Position numbers and translations under genes: made by a program. A stretch of 64,000 nucleotides of DNA. Source: Candidatus Hadersleviella danica. Lineage in GTDB: Bacteria > Chloroflexota > Anaerolineae > Promineifilales > Promineifilaceae. The notes below the pieces were generated by a model, which did not search any database, was not told where the DNA came from, and saw only the letters and a program-made list of their open reading frames with translations. Shown one piece after another: positions 53,093 through 62,390 of the stretch (positions within the stretch are counted from its first letter, which is position 1; each line of letters begins with the position of its first letter). The stretch is from contig JADJSZ010000029.1 in the NCBI GenBank assembly GCA_016711405.1, forward strand, positions 1-64,000, in the 5' to 3' direction.

Positions 53093-54865
53093 TCAACTCA
53101 AATGAAACACACCAATTACAAGACCCAATAACGAATAACCAGTAACGAATAACTTACCACGGGTGCGTTGTTGGTAGTGTTTTTTGTGTTGGCGGGCTAA
53201 GTTGGGGCGGGCAAAGGTTATTTTTTCTTGGATGGCGTAGCGCAGGAGGTCGGTCATGGTGAGGGAGCCGAAGAAGTGGGCTTTATAGCTTCCTCGGCGC
53301 ATAAAACCTTCGCCGGGCTTGAGCAGGCTGAGGCGGATTTTATTTTTGGGCAGGTAGGTTTTGCCATCGAGTAGGGCGATGAAGGGGTCGGCAATCCATT
53401 CGAGGTTGCGGAAGATGTGGTCTATTTGTTGGGCGGCGGCCGTCACGGCCGCTTCGTCGTGCGGGTCTACAGCTTCCATAATGCCATCCACACGGTTGGC
53501 AACTTGCTCAAACTCGGGGTAGCCACCCCCCGCCAGCTTGAGCTGAACGAGTTGGTCGTAGTACGCTTGGCGAGCCTCGGCCGTGTTGTCCCCTTTGGCT
53601 TGCGCCCGCATCATGTTCAGCTTGACCAGTTCGGTGTAGGCGCCGAGGAGCCACATGACGGCGTACACTTGCCACAGGCGGGGGTTGCGGAAGGCGTGGT
53701 AGCTGTTGGCCACTAATCTATCGGCCGAGTGGACAAAGTGGTGGGTGACTGTTTGCAAATCGGCAAAGGCTGGGGCGGAATAATCGCCCGTCTCTTTGGC
53801 CCGCAAAAGTTGGTGCGCCAGCACAAAGACAGTGGTGAGCGAGGTGTATAGCCCTTTGGAAAAGAGCGGGTCTATGAAGCCAGCGGCATGGCCGAGCAGT
53901 GCCCAGCGGTCGCCGACGATTTGGGTGGAGGAGTATTGCAACCGCCCCGCCCGCGTCCAGTCGCGCACCGCTTTGGCGTTGGCAAATTGGGCGGCGATGC
54001 TGGGGTATTGGGCGATAAACTCGTAAAACTCTTGCTCGGCCGAGACATCGTTGCGCGGGGGGTGGATGCGGGGGTCGAGGAGTAGCCCGACACTGCACAG
54101 GGGGTTGGTGGATTCTTCGTAGTTGTCGAAGGGAATGACCCACATCCAGCCGCCATCAAAAACATGGTGCAGGGTTCCTTCGGACATGCGAAAGGGGAGG
54201 CCGTATTCTTGTTGTGAGGCGGCCGTTTGATGATAACAGGGCACGTTGACCATGTGGGTGAACATGCCTCGGGCGTGGGTTTGCAAGTTAAAATCGCGCA
54301 CGCCAAATTTTTGGGCCAGAATGGAGCGAAAACCGCCTGCGTCTACGACATAGTTGGCGGTGATGCGTTGCCCTTGGGCGGTAATCACGGTCACGCTGTC
54401 GCCGTTGAGTTCGATGTCTTGGATGGGGGTGTTTTGCAGGACTGTCGCGCCGTAGGAGACGGCCGTGCTCATCATAAAGTAGTCGGTATCTTGCCGATAC
54501 AGATGCAATTCGTGGCCGTGTGGCTCCTTGGGAATTACTGCTTGCAGGGTGCGGCGTATATCGTGCGGTTGGCCTTTCTGGTGGTGCAGAAAGCCAAAGT
54601 GCCGCTTAATGCCGTGGGTGGTTCCCGAAAAGGGCAAGAAATTTTCGGTGCTAAAGTAGGCCAGTTCGGGCACATCGTAAAAATGGGCCAACGAGCGCAT
54701 CATTTCCGATGTCTCCAGAATGAGCGATTCGCCAATGGCAAAGCGGGGGTGGGCTTTGGCCTCGAAGACGACCACCCGCTGGCCGTGCCGGGCCAAAATG
54801 GCGGCCAGTGCCGAGCCAGAAATCCCAGAACCAATGATAGCAACATCAAAAGGGGCTTCGTTCAT
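53093..54865 (-). CDS. Flavin-dependent halogenase-like monooxygenase
   Basis: A 590-residue protein. It starts MNEAPFDVAIIGSGISGSAL, with the FAD motif GSGISG, and has the halogenase hallmark W-x-W-x-I-P as GGWMWVIPFDN at about residues 238-248, plus GHAAGFIDPLFSKGLYTSL, the FAD-contact segment. The family contains tryptophan and phenolic halogenases and related geranylgeranyl reductase-like enzymes. The usual active-site Lys is not clear, so halogenation is not certain. The natural C-terminus is probably near RTRGK; the last residues (LFVTGYSLLGLVIGVFHLS) are read through the TTACTGGTTATTCG repeat and the TGAAACACACC motif. It lies between the two halves of the ynj-like permease. Confidence 0.85.
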   Translation of the reverse strand: MNEAPFDVAIIGSGISGSALAAILARHGQRVVVFEAKAHPRFAIGESLILETSEMMRSLAHFYDVPELAYFSTENFLPFSGTTHGIKRHFGFLHHQKGQPHDIRRTLQAVIPKEPHGHELHLYRQDTDYFMMSTAVSYGATVLQNTPIQDIELNGDSVTVITAQGQRITANYVVDAGGFRSILAQKFGVRDFNLQTHARGMFTHMVNVPCYHQTAASQQEYGLPFRMSEGTLHHVFDGGWMWVIPFDNYEESTNPLCSVGLLLDPRIHPPRNDVSAEQEFYEFIAQYPSIAAQFANAKAVRDWTRAGRLQYSSTQIVGDRWALLGHAAGFIDPLFSKGLYTSLTTVFVLAHQLLRAKETGDYSAPAFADLQTVTHHFVHSADRLVANSYHAFRNPRLWQVYAVMWLLGAYTELVKLNMMRAQAKGDNTAEARQAYYDQLVQLKLAGGGYPEFEQVANRVDGIMEAVDPHDEAAVTAAAQQIDHIFRNLEWIADPFIALLDGKTYLPKNKIRLSLLKPGEGFMRRGSYKAHFFGSLTMTDLLRYAIQEKITFARPNLARQHKKHYQQRTRGKLFVTGYSLLGLVIGVFHLS

Positions 54866-54918
54866 GTTTGTTTTCTCGTTAAACTCGTCAAATTTTTAAG
54901 CGGATTTAGGTCTTTTTT

Positions 54919-54991
54919 TAACGCAAAGTCGCGAAGACGCAAAGAAGCTCCTGAACCCTTTGCGTCTTTGCGCCTTAGCGACTTTGCGTTA
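54919..54991. repeat. Long inverted repeat (CGCAAAGTCGCGAAGACGCAAAG)
   Basis: Left arm TAACGCAAAGTCGCGAAGAC (54919 on, continuing GCAAAG) and right arm CTTTGCGTCTTTGCGCC...CTTTGCGTTA (54958-54991) pair over about 26 bp with minor mismatches. The same kind of CGCAAAG hairpin is known from intergenic DNA in many bacteria. It lies between the halogenase-like gene and the ynjC-type permease. Confidence 0.85.
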
Positions 54992-55011
54992 AAGAAAAAA
55001 ACTGGCTCATC

Positions 55012-55858
55012 TTATTTGTTTGTCCATCCTAAGCGCATGTAGAGGGCGATTAAAATGGTGATGATGAGGGCGATGATGACGCTCATGGCCATCGCTTCGG
55101 GGCGGGCGTTTAGGTCTACATCGGTGTAGAAGCGGTAGGCCAGCACGGGCAGGGCGGAGGGGTAGCGTGTGCCGAGCAAAAGGGGCACTTCAAATGCCCC
55201 AAAGGTGAAGGCGAAGACCAAGATAGCGGCCGAAAGAAGACTGGGGCGGAGCAAGGGCAGAATGACATAGCGAAACCGTTGCCACTGGGTCGCCCCCAGC
55301 GTTTGGGCCACTTGCTCGTACTCTTCGCCGATGCTTTGCAGGGCGGCCAGCAAAATAACGCCGATGAACACGGTGCTTTTCCACACATATTCGAGGATGA
55401 TGCCGATGGCGTAGGGGTCGTAGACGAGGGCGGGAAAGTCGGCCGGGGCTTGAATCAGCCCCGCCGCGTGCCCCAGCCGGGCCAGAAAGCCGCTTTGGGA
55501 AAAGAGGAGGAGGATGCCGATTGCCCCGACGAGGTGGGGGATGGGCAGGTTGGCCTGAAAGAGGAAGGTGGCGATTTTTTTGCGGGAAGGCACGGCGCAG
55601 GGTGAGCGCGGCCGTGAGGGCGAGCAAGGTAGAAACGGCCGTGCTGGCTCCCGCTATCCACAGGGTGAGCAGGAGGGAACGGCCGAAAGCAGGGTTGCTA
55701 AAAATGCGCTGGTACGCCTCTAACGAGAATTCGGTGCGGCCGATGGCGGGCACATAGCCCACACTTTGCGCCACCGCCAACCACAGCCCCCCCCCAAACA
55801 GCACCACCACCACCGCCAGTGCGGGGGCCAACATGAGGGGAATGGCGAAGCGTTTCAT
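55012..55858 (-). CDS. ynjC: ABC transporter permease, first half of a YnjC-like pair (frameshift)
   Basis: Starts MKRFAIPLMLAPALAVVVVL at 55858 with one frame to about 55590 (STLLALTAALTLRRAFP), then a one-base change leads to PSRKKIATFLFQANLPIPHL, GAIGILLLFSQSG, the EAA loop EEYEQVAQTLGATQWQRFRY and the C-terminus LGWTNK at 55012. About 282 residues, six membrane helices. This is the N-terminal half of the YnjC pair. It is separated from the second half (51370-52176) by the halogenase-like and YdjM-like genes and an array, so the transporter cluster has been split. Downstream of the substrate-binding protein gene. Confidence 0.83.
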
Positions 55859-55864
55859 AGGGGG

Positions 55865-56066
55865 AAGAGCAGATAGAGGGTAGAGATAGAGATAGAGGAG
55901 AACGTGGTAGGTCAGCCTATCGTGTTTCCTTTACTATGCAAAGGATTCCGCGAATCGAGTAAATAGTGAGTAGTGAGTAGTGGCGTACTACTCACTACTC
56001 ACTTTTCGTCTTTACGTGTGTGACTGGTCTCATACAAAACTATCTCTATCTCCCGTCTCTATCTAC
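55865..56066. repeat. Nested word-repeat hairpins between permease and substrate-binding protein genes
   Basis: An outer pair (AGATAGAGGGTAGAGATAGA, 55870-55900, with TATCTCTATCTCCCGTCTCT, 56041-56062) encloses an inner hairpin of a different vocabulary (AGTAGTGAGTAGTGG / CTACTCACTACTCACT, 55968-56003). Two word families nested in one gap are seen only here. Confidence 0.7.
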
Positions 56067-57376
56067 TTTTGCAAAACTTCCGCTTCCCAGCCTTGTTCGA
56101 AGGCGGTGAGCCACGGGGCTTGGAGTTCGGGCAGGCGGCGGGCGGCCAGTTCTTCGGTGGAAAGGGTCGCTTCGCCACGGGGGATGGCGGCAAACTCGGC
56201 TTGCAGGTTGGCGGGGAGCAGGACGGGGTCTAGCACGGGCAAATCGCCCCAGTTGGCGGGTTGGGCTTTGCTCAGTTGCGCCTCGGGCGAGAGCAGGAAG
56301 TTGGCCAAAACCATTGCCGCCGCTTTGTGGTCGGAGTTGTAGGGGATGGCGACGTAGTGGGTGTTGGCAATGGTTCCGCTGTCAAAGATGAAGGTGCGGG
56401 TGGTGGCGGGGTAACGGCCGCTTTCCACCAAGCTACTCGCCTCGGCGGGGTTGTAGGCCATGTCAAAGCTCACTTCGCCGTTGGCAAATAAATCTTGCTG
56501 GCGGGTGTGGTTTTCGGGGTAGGTGGCTCCTTCGCGCCACAAGAACGGCTCGATTTCGTTCAGCAAGGCCCAGCAAGCGGCCGATTTTTCATCGAACACC
56601 GCTTGGTCAAACTCGCCCAGCAACGCCTCATACCCCCCAGCCGCTTCGTAGCAGATGTGGCGCACAAAGGCACTGCCCGTAAAGTCGGGCGGGGCAGGAT
56701 AGGTGAATTGGCCGGGGTTCGCCTTAATCCATTCCACCAAAGCGGGGATGGTGAGTGGGGGTTCGGGCACGCGGGCGCTGTCGTAAATCATCACAAATTG
56801 GGCTTTGCCATAGGGGGATTCGTGCCCTTCAACAGGGTAGCCAAAGTCGTTGGCCACACTCGGGTCGTCGCCGTTGACATAGGCTGAACTGGGCAAGAAT
56901 TGTGCCCAATGGCCATAGAGCAGTTCGGCTTGGCGCATGGTGCGGAAGTTTTCACCATTGACCCACACCAAATCTACCGAGCCGCCACTATCTTGGCCCG
57001 CCTCTTTTTCGCCCAGCACTTTGTTGATGTATTCGGTGGCATCGCTGATGGGAACCATGTTGAGGGTGATGCCATATTGCTCTTGGACGGCCGTGGCCAC
57101 ATAGCCCGTGATCCATGTGCTGATTAAATCACTGCCGCCCCACATGTAAAAGTTGACGGTTTGCCCTTGGGCTTCGGCCAAAATGTCGGCCCATGCTTGC
57201 CCTTCGTAGCCGGGCGGGGCTTGTGCCCCTGCGGGGGCAGATTCGGCCGTGGTGGATTCGACAGGAGCGGCCGTGGTTGGTTGCGCGGGTTCTGGGGTGG
57301 GCGATACGGGTTCGCTGGTGGAGCCACAGGCGGCCAACAGCAACAACAGGAGCCATGAAGCGATTTTCTTGTGCAA
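56063..57376 (-). CDS. ynjB: ABC transporter substrate-binding lipoprotein, YnjB-like
   Basis: A 437-residue lipoprotein: signal MHKKIASWLLLLLLAACGS with lipobox Cys17. After a Pro/Ala-rich linker the YnjB family core is unmistakable: QTVNFYMWGGSDLISTWI, DLVWVNGENFRTMRQAELL, NDFGYPVEGHESPYGKAQ, FTYPAPPDFTGSAFVRH and GEVSFDMAYNPAEASSL. It should capture a solute outside the membrane and deliver it to the YnjC-like permeases. The ligand of the family is not established. Transcribed first in the cluster; word-repeat hairpins separate it from the permease. Confidence 0.93.
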   Translation of the reverse strand: MHKKIASWLLLLLLAACGSTSEPVSPTPEPAQPTTAAPVESTTAESAPAGAQAPPGYEGQAWADILAEAQGQTVNFYMWGGSDLISTWITGYVATAVQEQYGITLNMVPISDATEYINKVLGEKEAGQDSGGSVDLVWVNGENFRTMRQAELLYGHWAQFLPSSAYVNGDDPSVANDFGYPVEGHESPYGKAQFVMIYDSARVPEPPLTIPALVEWIKANPGQFTYPAPPDFTGSAFVRHICYEAAGGYEALLGEFDQAVFDEKSAACWALLNEIEPFLWREGATYPENHTRQQDLFANGEVSFDMAYNPAEASSLVESGRYPATTRTFIFDSGTIANTHYVAIPYNSDHKAAAMVLANFLLSPEAQLSKAQPANWGDLPVLDPVLLPANLQAEFAAIPRGEATLSTEELAARRLPELQAPWLTAFEQGWEAEVLQK

Positions 57377-57638
57377 AATTTTCCTCCTAAACTTGGTGAA
57401 TGGGTAAGGCGAGATAGAGTGTAGAGATAGAGATAGAGGGCCTCTTAGTGGGCTGAATAACTGCGTTCCCCTCTATCTCTATCTCCTGCCTCTATCTGAA
57501 TAAAACGAATGGTGTGTTTATGATTGAGTTTATTGTTTTTAACAGAATTGACAACCCAACCATTCTGTTCATTTAATGTTGTTCGCGTTATTTTTAGCCC
57601 TCAACTGAGATGAAACACACCCATAACGAATAACGCTT
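57377..57638. other. Intergenic region with word hairpin and TGAAACACACCCA motif
   Basis: 57411-57497 holds an AGATAGAG/CTCTATCTC hairpin. 57602-57622 (CAACTGAGATGAAACACACC) is a copy of the conserved end motif also at 48900-48923 (reversed), 49013-49034, 53094-53112 and 24541-24560. No gene is seen. The ynjB promoter should lie here. Confidence 0.55.
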
Positions 57639-59153
57639 TTACCCCCTGCGCCAGCGCAACAGGGTGCGGAACAGTTTGGCCACGGTGGGGGTGAGGCGGG
57701 TGCGGTTCCATGCGTCGGCCGTTTTTTTAATCATCTCCGCTTGGGTGGGGTAGGGGTGGATGGTTTGCGAAAGTTTACCAATCCCCGCCCCAGTTATCAT
57801 GGCGGTGGTAATTTCGCTAATCATTTCCCCCGCATGGCGGGCAATAATGGTTGCGCCCAAGATTTTAGACGTTCCGCGCTGGACATAGATTTTGGCGAAC
57901 CCCTCTTCGCTATCGGCACGGCCGCGGTCTGTCTCTTGCAGGCGGGTGGTAAAGGTGTCTACGGCCGTGCCCTGCGCCTCCGCTTCGTAATCAAACAGCC
58001 CCACATGGGCAATTTCGGGGTCGGTGTAGACCACCCACGGAATAATCAGTTGGCTGTATTTTTTGCGGCCGAAGAAGAGCGCATTTTGCAACACAATGCG
58101 GGCGGTGGCATCGGCCGTGTGGGTGAATTGGGCGGGAATGGCCACATCCCCTGCGCCGTAAATGTGGGGGTTGGTGGTTTGCAGATAGTCGTTTACCGTC
58201 AGCCCCTTTTTGGTGGTGGCGATGCCGGCCGCTTCCAGATTAAGTCCTTCGATGTTCGGCCGTCGGCCAGCGGCCAGCAAAATCTCATCCACAGCAAGGG
58301 TCTGCGTTTGCCCAGCGTGGGTAAAAGTCAGCACTTTGTCGGCTCCCACCCGCTCCACCTTTTGAGTTTGGCTTTCGAGGAGCAAGCGAATGCCATCCGC
58401 TTCGAGGGCTTGGCGAATAAGGGCCAGCCCTTCGGCATCACGCAAGCCGCCCATGTGGGGCGCGATGTCAAAGACGGTGACTTGGCTCCCGAAGCGGGCG
58501 AAGGCTTGCGCCATTTCGAGGCCAATGGGGCCTGCACCGATGATGGCCAGCCGCTGGGGGAGTTGGGTCAGCTCGAAAATGCCTTCGTTGGTGATGTAGC
58601 CTGTTTCGGGCAGGCCGGGGATGGGCAGGGCGGCGGCGCGTGCGCCTGTGGCGATGACAGCTTTGTGGAAGGTGATGGTACGGCCGTCTACCACAAACGT
58701 GTTGGCTCCTGTAAATTGCCCCTCGCCCAAATATAAATCAATGCCCAGCCCGCGAAAGCGTTCGGCCGAGTCGTGGTGGCTAATCTCCGACCGAATGCGG
58801 CGCATCCGCGCCATGATGGCGGGGAAATCTACTTCCACCTGCCCGACTTGCACGCCGAGTTCGGCCGCGTGGCGAATATCGCCCACAACTTTGGCGGAGC
58901 GCAAGATGGTTTTGGAGGGCACACAACCCGCATGAAGGCAATCGCCGCCGAGGAGGTGTTTTTCGACAAGGGCGACTTTGGCGCCGAGGCCGGCCGCCCC
59001 CGTCGCGGCCACCAACCCGGCCGAGCCGCCGCCGATGACCAGCAAATTGTAGCGTTCGGTGGGGGTGGGGTTTTGCCAATCGGCGGGGTGGGTGTTGCGC
59101 ACCAAGGTTTGGTTGTGCTGGTCAAAGGGGGGAACTTCTATTTGGGTGGCCAT
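57639..59153 (-). CDS. Pyridine nucleotide-disulfide oxidoreductase (mercuric reductase/dihydrolipoamide dehydrogenase-like)
   Basis: About 504 residues from ATG 59151-59153 (MATQIEVPPFDQHNQTLVRN). FAD motif GGGSAGLVAATGAAGLG, the redox disulfide GGDCLHAGCVPSK (Cys-x4-Cys), NAD motif AIIGAGPIGLEMAQAF, central ATGARAAALPIPG, and the interface block HPYPTQAEMIKKTADAWNR. The N-terminal extension and the QAEMIKKTADAWNRTRLTP end resemble the uncharacterised mercuric reductase-like group often found with TVP38/TMEM64 proteins, and not classic Lpd with its 2-oxoacid complex. No MerR or mercury genes are here. Substrate unknown. Confidence 0.9.
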   Translation of the reverse strand: MATQIEVPPFDQHNQTLVRNTHPADWQNPTPTERYNLLVIGGGSAGLVAATGAAGLGAKVALVEKHLLGGDCLHAGCVPSKTILRSAKVVGDIRHAAELGVQVGQVEVDFPAIMARMRRIRSEISHHDSAERFRGLGIDLYLGEGQFTGANTFVVDGRTITFHKAVIATGARAAALPIPGLPETGYITNEGIFELTQLPQRLAIIGAGPIGLEMAQAFARFGSQVTVFDIAPHMGGLRDAEGLALIRQALEADGIRLLLESQTQKVERVGADKVLTFTHAGQTQTLAVDEILLAAGRRPNIEGLNLEAAGIATTKKGLTVNDYLQTTNPHIYGAGDVAIPAQFTHTADATARIVLQNALFFGRKKYSQLIIPWVVYTDPEIAHVGLFDYEAEAQGTAVDTFTTRLQETDRGRADSEEGFAKIYVQRGTSKILGATIIARHAGEMISEITTAMITGAGIGKLSQTIHPYPTQAEMIKKTADAWNRTRLTPTVAKLFRTLLRWRRG

Positions 59154-59263
59154 GTTTGTTTGCGGGGGGATTGGGGTTGCTGGGAAATGGTTCGGGGTGT
59201 CAGATGAAGCGTAGCGGAAAATTCTTACGACGCTGTTACAAAAAACGGCAAGGGTGCAAGGCA

Positions 59264-59303
59264 CAAAAAAGGTGCGGCGCACGTGAGGACGTGCGCCGCA
59301 CCT
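59264..59303 (-). terminator. Rho-independent terminator for the SdrD-like gene
   Basis: AGGTGCGGCGCACGT-GAGG-ACGTGCGCCGCACCT is a 15-bp perfect stem, and the minus strand continues with TTTTTT. It lies about 115 bp after the corrected stop of 59417-61253. Confidence 0.92.
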
Positions 59304-59317
59304 AGATTGGGGGGGAA

Positions 59318-59400
59318 GTGAGTAGTGAATAGTGAATAGTGAATAGTTGGCAGGACTTACTACTTACTACTTACTACTTACTAATTACTACTTACTCACT
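59318..59400. repeat. Word-repeat hairpin (GTGAATAGTGAATAGT / TACTTACTACTTAC)
   Basis: Left words GAGTAGTGAATAGTGAATAG pair imperfectly with right words ACTTACTACTTACTACTTAC. It lies between the corrected 3' end of the SdrD-like gene and its terminator. Confidence 0.75.
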
Positions 59401-59416
59401 CTTATAGTTGTTCCCC

Positions 59417-61253
59417 TTACGGCCGTGTGACCGCCGGGAGGAAGATGTGTGGCCATTCGAGGAAGATGAGGTAGGAGGTGACGATGTCGGGGATTTCGTC
59501 GCCATCTATATCTAGCTCGAGGATGACATCGGTGGGGGCGAGGAGGTTGAAGTCGGTGAATTCGACGGTGAGGGGGGATGTCTATTTCTTCGCCAGGTTC
59601 GAGGGAGATTTGGCCGGTGATGATGGCGCCGGGAGCCAAGCCATTGAGGCTAACGACGGAGGTATCGGTGAAGCCACGGGACATGGCCCAGATGCGATAG
59701 TCGGCCGTGGCCGCGACTGTATTGGGCAAGCGCGTGCCGGGGCTGGTGACGGTGAAGCTGATGCTTTGGGTGAAGCCCATCGGCACGCCACCGCCGAGAC
59801 CCGAATGGACATTGGGGCTGGTCCACCACGTGGGGGAGTATGACCAGAGGGCGGCGTGGCAGTTAAAGGTGGTGTTGGTCGCCTGATTGGTGACGATGGC
59901 TTGGAATTGGGCGTTTTGGGAGGGGCCTGTGAAGATGGCGGGGTAGGCTATTTCGACATCTATGACGGCGTATTGGAATGCGCCCAAGACGACAGGCATG
60001 GGGGTGGTGATGGTCATCAGGCTGGGGCCGACGAGTTGCAGGGTGAAGGTTTCTACGCCTGTGGCCGAGGCGTTGAAGATGTAGATTTCGGTTTCCAGCG
60101 AGATTTGGTCGAGGAAATGGTTATCCCACGGGATCATGCAGAAGTCGGGCTGGCCGCTATTCCAGTTGCCAAAGGTGGTTCCGGTGAGGACTTGCCCCGG
60201 TGTGAGGGTGGGGGTGTATGTGCCGCTGGTGGGGGCTGTTTGGGTCCATTGCACCATGTATTGGCCGTTCCAATAGGGGGCGGGCTGGCTTTCGTAGACG
60301 ATGTATTCGCCGGGGGGGAGGCCGAGGAAGGCGTAGTCGCCGTTGGCATCGGTGAGTTCGGTGAAGTGGAGGCCGTTGCCTTGGGCGTTGATGGTCCAGT
60401 TGGGCAGACCGAGTTCGCCAGCGTCTTGGAGGCCGTCGCCGTCTAAATCGTTAAATTTGTGGCCGTGGATTTCGACGGGGGGGGCGTAGTTGCCGAAATC
60501 TAAATCGGTGATGTCTTGGGTGGGGACGAAGCTGACGACGTAGTGGCGGGGGGAGATGGGGAAGGTTTGGGTGTAGCCAACTTGGGGAACTTCGGTGAGG
60601 GTGTAGGTGCCTGTGACTAGCCCTGTGAAGAAGTAATGGCCGCCGATGCCAGTGGTTGTTGTCCAAACGGTGGTGCCATCGGTGAGTTGGATGACCCAAT
60701 CTTCTAGGCCGGGTTCTTGCGCACCCCAGATGCCGTTGTTGTTGCGGTCGTAGAACTTGGAACCAGAGAGACCGGGTTGGCGGGGGCCTCCGCCGTGGTT
60801 GCCGAAATTAATCCCGTCGCGTGATTGGCCGCCTTGGATGAAGACGATGTGGGTGCCATCGGTGCCTGTGGCGGGGTTGGGGAAGGTTTGGACCCAGCCG
60901 GGTTCCATCATTTCGGCGATGACGTAGTCGCCATCGGCTAGGCCGTGGAAGCAGTAGTTGCCGTTGGCATCCGTGGTGGTGGTGGTGAATTGGCCAGCGG
61001 CTTGGAGCTGGATTTGCCAGTTGGGGAGGGTTGTTTCGTTGGGATCCCAGACACCATCGCCGTTGAGGTCGTTGAATTTGGAGCCGCAGATGTTTGCTCC
61101 GCCGCTTGCGGCCGTGGCTTGCCCGCTTGGTAAGGCGGTTAGTGAGAGCAGGAGGAGGAAGCCAGCGAGGAGGGCCACCGCGACAATCATCATGTAGCGG
61201 CCGGCACCAGTTTGGGAGGGAATTCTCTGTGGGGTTGAAACGGTTTCGTTCAT
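59417..61253 (-). CDS. Secreted SdrD-type surface protein with FLPAVTRP C-terminus (frameshift)
   Basis: Starts MNETVSTPQRIPSQTGAGRY with a membrane/signal segment (YMMIVAVALLAGFLLLLSL). Three SdrD B-like domains follow, each opening with a Ca-binding signature (GSKFNDLNGDGVWDPNE, GSKFYDRNNNGIWGAQE, GHKFNDLDGDGLQDAGE) and then a YTLTEVPQVGYTQTFP-like strand region. The C-terminal third is a beta domain without clear family. The frame breaks in a CCCCCC run near 59580; the corrected frame gives LTVEFTDFNLLAPTDVILEL and ends HIFLPAVTRP at 59417-59419. The tail matches YTLFLPMIQRP of the adhesin at 40999. Probably a cell-surface or extracellular protein. Confidence 0.83.
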
Positions 61254-61495
61254 TTTCTACCTCTCTAATATAGATTGTGAGGGACACGAGGGAGCAAGGG
61301 GGGCACTCCTTGCCGTGGACACGGGACTCTGTTTCCAATTCCTGACGTGGCAAATGAGGAACTGTCGTTTCTAAGGCTTCCGGAACACCTCCTAATGGTT
61401 ATGGCCCGAGGGGATGGGGATTGCGGAATGGGGAATGGGGATTGCGGAATGAATGCTGACTAGCTGACAAGCTGACTGGCTGATTTGCTGACTGG

Positions 61496-62020
61496 CTATG
61501 AACGGCCGAATATCCACCCCGCAAAAGCGTAGAGCAGACCTAGCGCGAGGATGATGAATTTGAGGGAGGCGCAGGCTTGGGCGATGCCGCCCCAGTGGGC
61601 GAGGCCGCCGAGGAGCAACTGGAACAAGGCCGCATTTTCCACCATATCGAGAATTCCGCCAAATATCTGGCCCCACGCCAGCCAGAGGCCGATTTGGGCT
61701 AAGGCTCGGGAGCGGGGGGCTAGTCTTTCACGGGCTAGGAGACAGCCCAAGGAGACTGAACCAACCCAGAAGAAGATGAAGAGGTAATCTAGCCCTAAAC
61801 CAAAGGCGACGTAGGTGCGGGCGAGGCCATCCCAACTGTTGACGAGGGCGGGCGCGGCCGTGCCTGCCAGTTCAAGGCTGACGATGCCCATTGGGGCGAG
61901 GTCGTTGCGCAGGGGGACATCTAGGAAGGCAAAGATGACGAAGAGGAGGAGGGTGAGGACGACAAGCGGCCGAAATAAACGGCGTTGCTGGGAAAGGGAG
62001 AGGAAAGCGAAGGGAGTCAT
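61496..62020 (-). CDS. Four-helix membrane protein of unknown function
   Basis: A 174-residue protein beginning MTPFAFLSLSQQRRLFRPLV. Four membrane helices are visible (VVLTLLLFVIFAFLDVPL, TYVAFGLGLDYLFIFFWVGSV, IGLWLAWGQIFGGILDMVE, LKFIILALGLLYAFAGWIFG). I do not recognise a family; the GGILDMVENAAL segment with two acidic residues is its most distinctive feature. The gap to the SdrD-like gene (61254-61495) contains GGATTGCGGAATGG and CTGACTGGCTGA words. Array 4 lies upstream. Start ATG 62018-62020. Confidence 0.7.
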   Translation of the reverse strand: MTPFAFLSLSQQRRLFRPLVVLTLLLFVIFAFLDVPLRNDLAPMGIVSLELAGTAAPALVNSWDGLARTYVAFGLGLDYLFIFFWVGSVSLGCLLARERLAPRSRALAQIGLWLAWGQIFGGILDMVENAALFQLLLGGLAHWGGIAQACASLKFIILALGLLYAFAGWIFGRS

Positions 62021-62024
62021 GGGG

Positions 62025-62095
62025 TTTTGGATTGGGGATTGGGGAGGAGGGATTGCGGATTGGGGAATGCGGATTGCGGATTGGGGGAGGTGTAG
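62025..62095. repeat. Intergenic word repeats (GGATTGGGGATTGGGGA)
   Basis: Runs of GGATTGGGGATT and GGAATGCGGATTGCGG words just upstream of the four-helix membrane protein gene. Related GGATTTTGGATTGGGGATTT runs are at 7095-7130, 11278-11312, 22979-23000 and 45449-45480. Confidence 0.6.
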
Positions 62096-62096
62096 G

Positions 62097-62390
62097 GTTG
62101 CAGTGGCGTTAATTTGTGTTGCAATGTCGTTTATCTACGTTGCAATGTGACTAATCCGTGTTGCAATGGCGTTCATCCGTGTTGCAATGCGACTAATCTG
62201 TGTTGCAATGCGACTAATCTGTGTTGCAATGCCGTTAATCCATGTTGCAATGCGACTAATTCATCTTGCAATGCCGTTAATCTATGTTGCAATGCTGTTA
62301 ATCCATGTTGCAATGTGACTAATCCGTGTTGCAATGCCGTTTACCCATGTTGCAGTGGGGTTAATCTGTGTTGCAGTGGCGTTAAACCAT
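62097..62390 (+). repeat. 21-bp tandem array 4 (14 exact-length units)
   Basis: Fourteen units, all exactly 21 bp, of the type GTTGCAATGCGACTAATCTG+T. Variation is in the second half (GACTAATC, CGTTAATC, CGTTCATC). The plus strand is open for 100 codons reading CCNATN-type Cys-rich repeats; this is a period effect with no supporting start site. A further 180 bp to the S9 peptidase gene have no clear gene. Confidence 0.95.
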
